In this document: positions 21,887 to 32,186 of the stretch, in pieces
Position numbering within the stretch: position 1 is the stretch's first letter
How the letters are laid out: every line of letters starts with the position of its first letter
Assembly (NCBI RefSeq): GCF_025602895.1
Contig: NW_026516231.1
Span: 372,001 to 436,000 of the forward strand
From: Polychytrium aggregatum
Lineage: Eukaryota; Chytridiomycota; Chytridiomycetes; Polychytriales
Length of the DNA: 64,000 nucleotides
Reading direction: 5' to 3'
Made by a program: the position numbers and the translations under genes
Notes under the pieces: model-generated
Told to the model about the DNA's origin: nothing
Database searches by the model: none
The model's input: only the letters and a program-made list of their open reading frames with translations

Positions 21887-23034
21887 GACAACTTGGACGA
21901 GGCCTTGGAGGGAGCGATCGGAGTGGTGGGCGAGTGCAGTGATTTACTGGCGACGACGGTGATTTCGAGGATCGGCATGGTTGGGAATCAAGCCTGACGA
22001 GGGAGATGCAACGGCGGAGCGGGCTCGAAGAGGAGCGGAGGCGATACCCTCCATGAGGCTGGTGTCTGTGCTGCGCAATGGTCACGCGGACATGCGCAGC
22101 AGTGTCAAGCCACACCGCACAAGGTTCACACAAACGATTGGGCAGCCCGAACAAGCAGTCACCATCTTCCAGAATGGCATTCCGCATCACGACAGCGCAC
22201 AACATGATCATCTTGGGCAGGGTGACAAGGACGTTGTCGAGACGACCTCGTTAATGGCACACGACGTGGTGCATGCACAAGCCATCATTCGACTCTCAGC
22301 TGGGATCGGGAGTCGTCCCATTTCGTTCGTACCAACCACATCACTACCGAGAGTATATAAGCGAGCCTCACCTCCCCACATCCCTAGTTCCCTCTCTGCC
22401 CTTCGTCGACTCTACCCACTATGACTTCCGTGGCCCGCTCACCTTGCATGCTTCTCGGCCCTATTGCCTTCAACATTGTGTTCATGGAGCAGCAGCAGAG
22501 ATTATGGGCGATCTGCCAACACACTCTCTTCCCAATGGTCCCTGCCTCTCATTGACTCCATTGCACTCCTCTCTTCATGCTTGCACCTTGCTCTCACTCC
22601 CACGCCTCACAGCCCGACTGACATCTGCGCCTTCCATTCCATCAATGAACGACGCAATTCCACTCAATCATCTCATGTGTGCCTGGTTGTGATGTGGCCA
22701 GTATTGTTGTTCCTCGGGTCGATCCTCCCTCACACTCTCACCAAATCTCAGTCCATACCTGCATTTCATGACCGAGTCTGGTCGACTCTGTGCTGTGAAT
22801 AGGAAGGCTCGATTTCATTTCTGATTCCACGATCAATACATGTGGCAGTACATGTGGCAGTGCACGGGTAACAATGCGTCCAGCCAACAAACCATCGGAT
22901 CGAGCCAGGCTTGTGTGTGTATGTTCAATGTCCAGGGTTTGGCTTGCCAGGGTCTGGCTTGCTTCGCCACAACTTGCCTCTCTGTCTCCTGTCCATCGCC
23001 ATCATCCACTTGCCTTCCTCCTGTCTCCGTCAAT
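21887..23034. promoter_or_regulatory. Divergent promoter between SEL1-kinase and SEL1 protein, with TATA box
   Basis: Head-to-head interval of 1.15 kb. A plus-strand TATA-like element tatataa lies at 22354-22360. A 44-codon frame starts at 22421 (MTSVARSPCML, stop 22553-22555), about 65 bp downstream of the TATA box; it could be an upstream ORF or a first exon of the SEL1 gene, which cannot be decided from sequence. Confidence 0.5.
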
Positions 23035-24618
23035 ATGGCCAGCTTGATCGAGCCTGCTTCAACCACAGCATCATCTGCCACCCACCAAAGCCAAGCTGAA
23101 GCCACCACAGCCTCGTCAATGCCCGAAATCACCCAACTCTCACTCGAACACAGCCCAGACATATTCACCATCATCTGCTTCAACGACAGCTTCCAACTCG
23201 CCCTCGATCACAGCACCATCAAGACCCTCCTTCGTGTTTGCAAACGAGCTCGACCCCTCCTGAGCTCCAAGCTTCCTCGCTTCAATACCTGGTGCCAGAA
23301 TGCCGAACTGTACAATCCAGACAGACAGATGCAGATCGGCCTCACACCGAGCGACAAGATTGCCCTCTCGCTGCATTGCGAGGATCCAGTCAAAGTTGGC
23401 CGATCCTGGCTCATTGCCCAAGCAGACCAGGGTAACGCTGCTTCATCGTATCTCCTGGCCCGGTTCCTTCAAGCAGAACTGGTACGTCAAACCTTTGCAA
23501 GCAGGTCCAGGCTGATGCAGATCAGCCAGCGAATCTTCCACCTCCTCGAGGCAGCGGCCAACGCGGACCACGCAATGGCAAAGTTCCACCTGGCTGGATG
23601 CTATCACGATGGCATCGGAGTCGACAAAGACCAAATCAAGGCTATCCAATTGTATCGCAGTCTTGCAGAACAGGGGATCCCTCGGGCCCAAATCGCTCTC
23701 GGCCAATATTACGAGAGCGGCGAAGGTGTCGATCAAGACTTGAACACAGCCATCGATTGGTATTCCAAGGCTGCAGACCAAGGCAGCGACGATGGTCGAC
23801 TCCACATCGTGTGCCTCCGAGGATGGTTCTCGTTCCTCGGTCATGGTGTCGAACAGAGCGACGAAGCTGCCTTCAACCGCTGGCAGGAAGTCAGAATCCA
23901 GTCCACCGACCAAGCCCTCAAGTCGATCGCCACGCATATGGTCGGCTGGATGCACTATCTCGGCCGGGGCACCGTGAGAGACGAGCAGAAGGGCATCAAG
24001 ATCATTCGCGACAGCAAATCGGACCGATTCCCCTTCGGAGAAGAAGAATGTTTGGCAAATGAATACGGAGCATCCGCCATCTCCGACTCCCACGCATCCC
24101 AACAGTTCTTCGGGCTGTGCCAACTGGGATCAGACCGAGACTGGCTCTGCATGCATCTCATAGCCGTGTGCATATTCTTTGGCTTCGGAACCAAGAGAGA
24201 CCACGAAAGAGCTGCGAGTGTATTCGAGCGGCTTGCCAACGAAGGCCGCAGTGACAGCCAGTTCTGGATTGGAGAATGCCACTACGGGGGCCACGGAGCA
24301 TCGCAGGATTACGAGAAGGCCTTTGAATGGTACAGCAAGTCTGCCAACCAAGGCAATTCGTACGGACAGTGGATGGTTGGTGTGTGCTTCTCCAACGGCG
24401 AGGGAGTCGCCAAGGTCGACGCCAAGGCAATCGAGTGGCTCTGCAAATCGGCCGAGCAGGGCAATCGGTACGGACAAGATTGGCTCGGCGACTGCTATGA
24501 AGAAGGCTGGGGTGTCACCAAGAACATCGACACAGCCGTTTTCTGGTTCCGCAAGTCGGCCGATCAGGGATATAAAGATGCCATCTGTAGCCTCAAATGT
24601 CTGAACAAATGGGAGTGA
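23035..24618 (+). CDS. SEL1-repeat protein without kinase domain
   Basis: 527 aa from ATG 23035 (MASLIEPAS); the frame is open to 22840, but the extra part is repetitive and Cys-rich, so I prefer the later start. Residues 1-135 lack a known domain; the rest is about ten SEL1/TPR-like repeats, e.g. FHLAGCYHDGIGVDKDQ, ALGQYYESGEGVDQD and WLGDCYEEGWGVTKN. SEL1 repeats are helical scaffolds for protein binding. The segment FFGLCQLGSDRDW and GFGTKRDHERA is shared with the neighbouring kinase (FFQLCQLGSDHDW, GFGVKKDREFA), including the odd mid-domain break, so the two are paralogues that differ by the kinase half. No signal peptide or membrane helix. Confidence 0.85.
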   Translation: MASLIEPASTTASSATHQSQAEATTASSMPEITQLSLEHSPDIFTIICFNDSFQLALDHSTIKTLLRVCKRARPLLSSKLPRFNTWCQNAELYNPDRQMQIGLTPSDKIALSLHCEDPVKVGRSWLIAQADQGNAASSYLLARFLQAELVRQTFASRSRLMQISQRIFHLLEAAANADHAMAKFHLAGCYHDGIGVDKDQIKAIQLYRSLAEQGIPRAQIALGQYYESGEGVDQDLNTAIDWYSKAADQGSDDGRLHIVCLRGWFSFLGHGVEQSDEAAFNRWQEVRIQSTDQALKSIATHMVGWMHYLGRGTVRDEQKGIKIIRDSKSDRFPFGEEECLANEYGASAISDSHASQQFFGLCQLGSDRDWLCMHLIAVCIFFGFGTKRDHERAASVFERLANEGRSDSQFWIGECHYGGHGASQDYEKAFEWYSKSANQGNSYGQWMVGVCFSNGEGVAKVDAKAIEWLCKSAEQGNRYGQDWLGDCYEEGWGVTKNIDTAVFWFRKSADQGYKDAICSLKCLNKWE

Positions 24619-24743
24619 GCATCAAGCACCTCCAGAGCACCACACATACCCATGCCATTGTCGTTCTCCTCAAAGTCCAAGCAAGGCGTGCAGCCAAGCC
24701 GGCTACTCCATCAACACCCATCCCGAATGATGTTACAATGTGT

Positions 24744-25070
24744 TCTGAATGAAACGGGACCGTGTCCATTAATGCCCCAGATCAACCGCTGAGAGGGAAC
24801 GATCTTGGAATGTAATATGTATTCGACCATCAGAACAGTTCCGTGGCTTCTCGACATCAAGACGGTCGGGTTGAACGAGTTGCTCGCTGCTGCTCTGGGG
24901 TCCTGGGCATCGTTGGTGTCGGTGATGGGACTGCTCAAAGTGCTTGGTGAATGTGAGTCTGCGTGGGCTCGATGGGCACTCCCTCCTCTGTCTGCAGGAC
25001 CCAGAGAAAGCGACTCCCCGACTCAGCGGCAGGACATCTCGTTTCTGTTCGGGTGCGCTGTCGATCAAAC
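24744..25070 (+). repeat. 327-bp duplicated element, copy 1
   Basis: Matches 32187-32513 in reverse complement over 327 bp with one difference that I can find (ccgctgag here, ccactgag there). It lies between the SEL1 gene and the SWSAP1-like gene, ending 119 bp before the latter's ATG. No significant terminal inverted repeat and no coding potential shared with a known transposase. Confidence 0.93.
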
Positions 25071-25189
25071 AAAGCCCAGAACCACAACTCCGCCCCGCCC
25101 ATGCCGCTCTGCTTTGGGGCGAATCAGCGGCTCTGTTCTGCCATCGCCTCGGCACCATCCGCACAACCAAGCCGCCGAAAGCAACGCAA

Positions 25190-26723
25190 ATGAGCACGGC
25201 CGGTCTTGTCGACATGGACTCATTCTTCTCGGACCGATCGCTGGACGACAACGACGAGAAGCCGTCGATTGGTCCCGTTTCAATACAGGGCCCGCCGCGA
25301 TGGTGATCCTCTTGACGCACTCGCCCCCTCACCGTTTTATCATGTGTTTCGTTGCCGTCGGCGGCCTTGCCTATCGTCTTGCCTATCGTCTTGCCTATCG
25401 TCTTGCCTATCGTCTTGCCTATCGTCTGGCCCATCGCCGCTCACTCATTCCAGTCTCCTGACTCATCCGGCTCCAGCGGCAAAACAGCGCTCCTTTTCCA
25501 ATACGCCTATGCCCATGCTCTGCAGTCGCCATCGAGCCACGTCCTGTTCATATCGCCGGGACAGGACCGACTCAGCGGCCTCTTCCAGACACAGATCGAG
25601 GCACTGGGTTCCTTTCGTCACCAGGATGAGGGCAGTCGAAGCCGATATCAAAGTCAAAATCAAAATCGCAACCGAAGCCGAAGCCGAATCGACCCGGCTG
25701 TCATGAAGCGCATCCACCACCGCTACATCGACTCGGCATTTACGCTCTCGTGCTTTCTCTCGTCACTGACACTGCTCGGGAGCGAGCCGCGGCTGGCGGA
25801 ATACCCAGCCTGCATCGTTATCGACGACCTTGTCGAGGTCTTTGCCCCAGATGAGCTCGAGTAAGACGATCCCGATCTAGAGACTGCTGGGGAGTTCCGG
25901 TAAAGCGGATTGTGACGACGCCGATGAGGTGTGGGTATCGTCGCTGACTCTTGGCTTTCTTGCGCTCTCCTCCTGGGGCTGCAACATGCTCGTCAATGTC
26001 GTCTGTTTCGGTTGACCCCGCTTCCGCCCCGACTTCATCTCCTCGACGGCGATATGCGTTTGCGGTGGGATATCGGTCGGCGAAATACGACCGCCCACCA
26101 GAGCTGACTGTGTCGTTCGGGTCTTTGGGCTGCTGAACGATACGATACAAGCGATCCGACAGAAAAGCAGGTGAGGAGAGAAAGGAAACGTAGTGGCCGA
26201 GGGCTTTGAGTGAGTCCTCCCATACGTAACTTGCCAGGGCAGGCGTCGTCGCTGCTCGAGCTGAAGAGACGCATGCTCGCTGTTGCCAGAAACCGTTGCC
26301 AGGCCGTTGTCGGGTTCTCTATCCCTGGAAACAGCCAAGTCGCCGCAATCTTTCACAAAGCCTGTCGCCGATATACTCGTTGGGAAGGGGCGATCGAGCC
26401 AGGTAAGCGCTGCCGGACAGACAAGCCCCTCCCCGCAAAGTTGACCGCTGAGCCTATCGAACGAAGGTTCCAACCCAAACCACGCCGCGGACCATGCTCT
26501 AGTCACGGCAGGGCTGACGGGTGTTGCATTGGTCTGGGTGACAGATCCCGCCAGACCCAATGTCTTTCGGCTGGTGTTTTCGCAGTCGCCCCTCTTTGCC
26601 AGCCTCGGGAGCGATGATCTGGACGAGACACCCGACCTCGATGTCGCTCTGGAGACGCCGGCGCCACGCGGGCTCTCGGGCCTCGAACAGACGTACCAAG
26701 TCACCAAGCCAAGCAGGCCGTGA
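25190..26723 (+). CDS. SWSAP1-like RecA-fold ATPase (Shu complex-type recombination factor)
   Basis: Resembles SWSAP1, the ATPase partner of ZSWIM7/SWS1 that promotes RAD51 loading in homologous and meiotic recombination. Five exons, all in phase: 25190-25302, 25477-25860, 26102-26170, 26290-26402, 26503-26723, giving 299 aa. The first splice rebuilds a Walker A motif, GPPRCGKT, followed by ALLFQYAYAHA and a core strand HVLFISPG. Exon 2 ends with RIHHRYIDSAFTLSCFLSSL and the Walker B-like CIVIDDLVEVFA. Later exons give a helix (RVFGLLNDTIQAIRQ), a strand plus switch-like turn (AVVGFSIPGNSQ) and the tail VWVTDPARPNVFRLVFSQSP. The order matches human SWSAP1 (229 aa). Exon 3 and 4 acceptors are chosen by phase and sense; a frame stop at 25862 would end the protein early if intron 2 were retained. 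A 12-bp repeat sits in intron 1. Confidence 0.68.
25366..25425. repeat. 12-bp tandem repeat, 5 units, in SWSAP1-like intron 1
   Basis: The unit cttgcctatcgt is repeated five times followed by a degenerate sixth copy. It is inside the intron 25303-25476 of the SWSAP1-like gene. Confidence 0.9.
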
Positions 26724-27960
26724 TTGCTCGAGCGCCCGGAGGGATACGATGGGTTCGGCTGAGACGCAGCAGTCCTGATGCAATTCACCGCAACGATGGG
26801 GATGCGATTCGCCGCAACGAGGCGGATGCCATGGATGACGAGTCGCACACAACGGCTCTCTGGAATCCGTAAGCGACGCAGATGCCAGGAAGCCGGGTAC
26901 ACATCCCCCCCCCTCTCGCTCTTGGTTCTCCTGCCCTGGAAACAATACACTGACCGGGTCTGCTCGTCAAACAGCGGAATCTCGAGGCGAGACGACGGAG
27001 TGCGCGCACCAGCCGAGCCCTGGCCATGGTAATGGGAAACGTGATGGCCGATGGCTGATGGCGGCTGCAAGCCCAGGAGCAATCCTCGGCAAGGTTGGCT
27101 TGCTGTACAGCCCGGGATTGCCTTCGCCGACAGATCCGCAAGCCGAGGTGGATTGCGAGCAGCCACTCTGCCCACAGGACCCGAAGCACGTTGGGGAGGG
27201 GACACCGCGACGAGAAGGCGATACACAGACCTGGGCTGTGACGTCAGAGGATCGATGGCGACGGACACATGGCTGCCGATCGATCGGCCAGCAGGACAGA
27301 TTGCGCTTTGGCCGAGCCATCCCTCCAAGAGGCGATACCGACGAGATGGCCGCGAGGCAGGTGGGGAGCTGCAGGGGGGGGGTTTGCCTGGCGAATCCAG
27401 CCCCAGGGAGACGACGAAAGCCCAGGCAAGGATGGCGTCAGACGGGGACGCGCGGTGGGGGGCCGAGAGCCTGGCCGCCAATAGCGCTGACGCGATTCGC
27501 CGAATTGCGCGGCGTGGACAGCGGGGCCAATGGCAGGCCGGGGGCGTGGGTGGCTGGCGACGCGGTGATTGGCTGCATGTGGGCTGTCTCCATGGCGTGA
27601 TTGGCCAGACACAGGACAGGGCTGATTGGCTGCGGGCTGGCTGCATCGCCGAACGTGTGCATCAAAGCCGGGTGACATGTGCGCGACAGGGCTGTGGGGA
27701 CAAGCCCAGGCAGGGACAGGCGCGGGATGTGGGGTTGAGATGTGGAAGGAGCAGCAGACCGGCCAAGCAGCGCAGGAGGAGCACGGCCCGGAGAATCAGG
27801 GCATGGCGCAAGTGCCGCGAGGAACGTGTGCGTGGTGCCGAGCCGTGTCCCTTTGGCCATGTCCCTTGGCCATGTCCCTTGGCCATGTCGCTTTGGCCAG
27901 AGTTGCGACCAGGTGCGACGACCACCATCGCCCTTGCGCTCCGGGCACAGACACATCCAG

Positions 27961-28000
27961 CAAGCACCAGCAAGCACCAGCAAGCACCAGCAAGCACCAG
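27961..28000. repeat. 10-bp tandem repeat, 4 units
   Basis: The unit caagcaccag is repeated exactly four times, with a partial fifth (caagcccag). Confidence 0.9.
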
Positions 28001-28960
28001 CAAGCCCAGCAGGCCAGAGCAAAGATCGGCGCTGGCTGAATTCGGGATACAAGGAAGTCGCAGAGGCACCCGCCTGGCAGCCTTAGGCATTGACTTGGTC
28101 TGTCCGGACGGGGATGTGGTTGGTCCAATCTGCAGCAGTCGGAACACAGCGAGGCCATGGTAACGCCGGAGGAGGTGCTGGCTGCTTCACCACCACCGCG
28201 CCAGGGAAGAAGGACAGCCGGACGGTGAGGACAGCCGACGCCGACGACTGGACGAAAGACACCGTTAACAGGCTAAATAGCGCCTGCAGCTTGACAAAGG
28301 GATGAACCAGCGTACACCGGCGATTTGCCAAAAGAGAGTGAGAGCGAGATCCGGCAGCAGCGACCAACCCTCGAGGAGGCCGTGCTGGATGCAGGCAGCC
28401 GTATCGTATCAGCGGCGGAAAGCGCCGTCGCCACGCATGGCCGTGCATGGCCGCGCGGTCAGAATAATGCCGGGGGGGGGTACTTCCCGGGCAGCACGGG
28501 CCACGCCGAGACCGTACGGTCTCGGTGGCCAATCGCCTCGGCAACAAACGGAAACTGGTCCACTGCCCTCGGCTGCCACCGGGTCCAGGCCCAGGCCCAA
28601 GGACGAGGCAGCGCGCACACCCGTGGCTCTGTGGCCGGCCAGCGAAATCTTGTGTTCGGTCGCAAGCACCCGCACGTTCCGGTGGGCGTGTCGGTCTTGC
28701 GGGGAGGGCGAGGGCGAGCGACGGGTTATAAGCCGAGGACCAGCCCCGGCCAGGCCGGGCAAGACCACCGCTCTGGCCGCGCATCGATCTGCGACGACTC
28801 GGGCATCTGTTTGAAGTGTCGCACTCGCCCGACCTGCGTTTATTTAAACTGCACTCGTTTGAACTGCAGCGTCGCATTTGTTTGAACTGCAGTGTTGCAT
28901 AGCACTTTGCACACCGCTCTTTGCACATCGCATCCCGACGACTCACCTCGCACCCACCTC

Positions 28961-29016
28961 GCATCGTTCTGCATCTTCCTGCATCTTCTTGCATCTCCCT
29001 GCATCTTCTTGCATCC
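28961..29016. repeat. 10-bp CT-rich tandem repeat, about 5.5 units
   Basis: Units of the form gcatcttcct, with each tenth base phased, run for five and a half copies upstream of the ATG at 29247. Likely part of the 5' leader or promoter of the zinc-knuckle gene. Confidence 0.85.
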
Positions 29017-29246
29017 CGTGTCTGTCTGCGTCTCGGCTGTGTCGCTTGTCTGCGCTGCTTTCATCGATCTTGCCTGCGTTCCCGCACTGCCACCTGTCTG
29101 TCGTCGGCTCCACCGACCGCTCCTTCAGCACCCCCATCGAACCTCAGTCATCGTCCATCCCGGCGTCCATTCCAGCGCCCCTGTCCGTTGGCCGTTTATC
29201 AACTCCGTGTTCCCCCGCATACCCCTCGCCTGTTTCCTCGCCTTTC

Positions 29247-30713
29247 ATGGACCCCAAAGACATGCGCGCTCCACGACTGCGATCGCTCTTCATCCGCAAG
29301 GAGGGCGCGAGCCCCAAGCTCTCGCACGCCGTTTTCTCAAAGTCCAAGAGCATGGAGACCATCAAGGAGGACCCCTCCTTTGCTGATCCCGACTCGATCG
29401 TCGTCCAGGGGTTTCCGCTGAATGTCCACGAAAAGGTCCCCAAGATCCCGTCAAAGTACCAGCGCAGAAGAAACAACTCTGTCCAGGATGGCTCCATCGC
29501 GACCTACATCGAGGGCCGCCGCACCAGCGACACCTCCACGACCAGCTCCATTGCCAGCTCGGTCTCGAGCTTGAGCTCCAATTCCTGCCCCAACTCCAAC
29601 TCTGGCCCCTCTGGCTCGCCCAAGGAAGTCAGGCTCACGAGCATTCTACGAAAGCCCTCCAGCAGCACCCAGCTCTCCGGCACGCCCTCGGCCCTGGTCA
29701 TCTCTCGCTCCACCAGCTTCACAAGCGACCGCTCCTACGCCTGCTCCGATGCCCACTCGGTCGCCATGTCGCCTCCTCCTCGCTCGCTGCAAGACCCCGA
29801 CGACTCGGCCGGCTCCTCGCAGCCCGATGTCTTCCGCTGCTACATCGAGTACTTGCGTGCTCCCGCGGACTCGGGCCTGCGACGCGCGCGCTCCATGGCC
29901 AACATCATGGCCGAGCCCGAGGTCGTGCTGGCCCCGAGTATCCGCAGCGAGCCCGCGTCGCCCACCGATTACGACTCGTTCTCACGCCTTGACGAGCTCA
30001 TCGGCACCGTCCGTGCTGAGATGAAGTCCTATGTCGGGGTCCTGGACCACCCCTCGGCCGCACCCTCGCCCTCGTCGTACGGCCGCCCTATCGTGCAGGA
30101 GCATCTCGACAACATTCTCCAGCACCAGGTCAAGCCCTTCCTCGACCACGCCGCCAACCGCTGGCTGGCTACGGCTGGAGCCATCGACTGGAGCCGCGTT
30201 CTCCAGCTCGTTGCCTCGCCCGGCCGCCGCTTCCCGGACTGCGAGCTCTACTACAAGGCTCTCATCCGCCAGCTGCCCGTCAACATTTACCTGGCCAACC
30301 GGACCCTGCGCCGATGCTACAAGTGCAGCGACCAGGAGGAGGACATTGAGCACTTTTTGATTTCGTGCTCCCAGGCGGTCGAGCTCTGGGCCCTCTGGAC
30401 GACGATGCTTTCCGAGGCCATTGATCTCCCTGTGCCCTCGGCTACCCTGCGTGACGTCCTGCTGATGTTCCCGGATCTAGAGCCCGCGCTGTCGTCGACC
30501 CAGTTCTTTATCCTGACCTGTTTCCATGCCGCTGCGCTGTCGACCCTGTGGAAATGCCGCTCGTACCCACAGAGCTACCGCTTTGTCAACGAGATCTTCA
30601 AGCGCCAGGCCGCCGAGCGTCTCCGCACCGAGCGAGTCAATATCTCGCCAGCAGTCTCGTCCACCATCGACTGGGGCCACATTGACGCCTATATCGAGGC
30701 CAATCTACCCTAA
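29247..30713 (+). CDS. Ser-rich protein with retrotransposon-type zinc-knuckle (zf-RVT-like) C-terminus
   Basis: 488 aa from ATG 29247 (MDPKDMRAPRLRSLF); the frame is open to 28878, but that part is coded by the CT repeat. Residues 1-270 are low-complexity Ser/Pro/Arg with several RSxS and SP sites, suggesting a phosphoprotein. The C-terminal ~200 residues are ordered: LYYKALIRQLPVNIYLANR, then RRCYKCSDQEEDIEHFLISC (C-x2-C-x8-H-x3-C), then helices ending IDAYIEANLP. The Cys/His spacing and the preceding R.LPVN...N.. segment resemble the domain that follows reverse transcriptase in LINE elements (zf-RVT, PF13966). No reverse transcriptase, endonuclease or RNase H is nearby, so this looks like a host gene with a captured domain. 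Function unknown. Confidence 0.72.
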   Translation: MDPKDMRAPRLRSLFIRKEGASPKLSHAVFSKSKSMETIKEDPSFADPDSIVVQGFPLNVHEKVPKIPSKYQRRRNNSVQDGSIATYIEGRRTSDTSTTSSIASSVSSLSSNSCPNSNSGPSGSPKEVRLTSILRKPSSSTQLSGTPSALVISRSTSFTSDRSYACSDAHSVAMSPPPRSLQDPDDSAGSSQPDVFRCYIEYLRAPADSGLRRARSMANIMAEPEVVLAPSIRSEPASPTDYDSFSRLDELIGTVRAEMKSYVGVLDHPSAAPSPSSYGRPIVQEHLDNILQHQVKPFLDHAANRWLATAGAIDWSRVLQLVASPGRRFPDCELYYKALIRQLPVNIYLANRTLRRCYKCSDQEEDIEHFLISCSQAVELWALWTTMLSEAIDLPVPSATLRDVLLMFPDLEPALSSTQFFILTCFHAAALSTLWKCRSYPQSYRFVNEIFKRQAAERLRTERVNISPAVSSTIDWGHIDAYIEANLP

Positions 30714-32186
30714 ACCAAGAAGGGGAGACACCGCAGCCTCAGGGACAAAGCCAACAAACATCAAACAAGCAATCGAAACAGCAACCAAGAAACCGAAAAA
30801 CATGAACCCAAAGAAAAAACTCCATATGAGGAACCATGCCGGGGGGTCTGGTCACCCAACTCGCTTTGGCCTCTTCATTTTTTAACTCACCCCTGTACTT
30901 GACAAGCATCCCCCCCCCACTTCCTCACATATCTCTGCCATCATCAATGCGATTTTTGTCTCTTTCGCGCCTGGCGTCACATATATCTCTCTTCCACTCG
31001 GCCATCCGTTATTCTGCCTTTGTCGCATTCTATTCCCCCCCCCATCCTCTCAATCTTCACGCATATCCCCTCTTTCCCCTCTTCCTGCCTCGGCACATCG
31101 TGCCGGCGCCGTCCGCAATCTCGCTGCTTGTCGGCGTCTGCTTGTGGCCGCCGCCGCCCCCCATTGTCCCCGCGATATTGCCACTCCAGGCTCGCCGCAC
31201 CGCTCGGTGCGGTCGGTTTTGTCCGGCCCCCCCTCCACCGCTTCAGCGTTGAGTCAGCCCAGCCCCCAATCCGTTGGGGCAGCACTTGCTCGGTTGTCTT
31301 TGCTGCTCGGGGTGGCTGGGCCCATTGCTGTTTGGTTGTTGCTGCTGTCGTTGACTTTGTTACTTGTCACTGGTTTTATTCTGCTCTTTTTTTTTTGCTT
31401 TCCTTCATTTGCTATCTCACTTCGTGTATTCTAATGCCCTTCTATGCGCCTTCGATGTCCTAATATCGGCATCATTCATCATCGCAATACAGCGCTTCAT
31501 TTGCATCGATCAGATAACGCTCATTCCGCTCCCTCCCCCTCGACTCGACAGTCGTCCTCTTTTCGACAGACACTAACTCTCTGCGGTGTGCCGCTGACGA
31601 TCGCTCGCTTTCATGTGCATGTATCGCCAGCAGCAGCGAAGAACAGTCAGACCGGCCACCGGGGGGCAGGGGGCTGTGTCTGCTTCTGGGCATCGATGTG
31701 TGCTTGGGGCTTGCTTTGTTGCACCTGTTGGCCGTTCTGACAGCCATTGGCGCAGGTCGCCATCGGAAAAGGAGGAGCAGGACCCCCTCCATCCTCGTCC
31801 TTCCGACCACAACAAGAAGTGTCTTGATGCCGGGTCCTCTCAGTCAGCGAGCGGTGGGCGAAGCAAGACAACGACGGCAAGGCAGTGACAGAGGGTGACG
31901 ACGAAGACATGGCAGGAAGAAACGGCAGCAGCGGCCTGGACAAAGGCGAGCAAAAGCCCTCCCCCCATTTCTTCTCACCTTCTCTCCCCCCGGGCTGTTG
32001 CGTTGTCCCTCTTGTCTGGACAGTGTCGCCGGAAGACTTGTGGCGGGAATGAGTCACGGAGATCGTCGGAGAGACGAGCGCCCCCCAGAGCCGGGGTCAC
32101 CCTGGGTTGGCTCGTGGTTTCGGCGACATGTCCCGAGCCGAGCGGGGGCTGGGGACCATCATCGATAACGAGTGGGGCATGTCTCG
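30714..32186. other. Pyrimidine-rich intergenic region, no gene recognised
   Basis: About 1.5 kb after the zinc-knuckle gene, with long C/T stretches (30900-31400) and a T tract at 31388. Frames of up to 147 codons show no domains. Probably 3' UTR of the left gene and spacer. Confidence 0.5.

Larger units (their letters stand above)
26724..29246. other. GC-rich gene-poor region with minisatellites
   Basis: Long open frames exist here on both strands (e.g. minus 25877-27646, plus 27051-28163, minus 28083-28994), but they overlap each other and a real gene, are rich in Arg/Pro/Ser/Gly/Ala as expected from GC-rich noise, and show no domain. I see no supported gene. It holds a 10-bp minisatellite at 27961-28000 and a second at 28961-29016 in the leader of the next gene. 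Confidence 0.5.

Noticed and set aside
22840-23034. 65-residue N-terminal extension of the SEL1 protein
   Set aside because: Starts within a duplicated tgtggcag stretch and is Cys-rich with no similarity to the SEL1 paralogue; ATG 23035 is a better start.
24744-25070. Coding potential within the 327-bp repeat
   Set aside because: Frames are open on both strands and identical in both copies, but none resembles a transposase, integrase or other known protein.
25877-27646. Minus-strand open frame of 589 codons
   Set aside because: It overlaps three exons of the SWSAP1-like gene, is Arg/Ser/Pro-rich with no domain, and looks like a frame kept open by high GC. Its last 60 residues (GRKRGQPKQTTLTSML) were considered as a PIP-like tail, but there is no support.
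27961-28000. Possible CRISPR-like array
   Set aside because: Units are 10 bp and directly adjacent with no spacers; this is a minisatellite in a eukaryotic genome.
27051-28163. Plus-strand open frame of 370 codons
   Set aside because: Gly/Arg/Ala-rich without any domain, passes through a 10-bp tandem repeat, and competes with equally long frames on the other strand.
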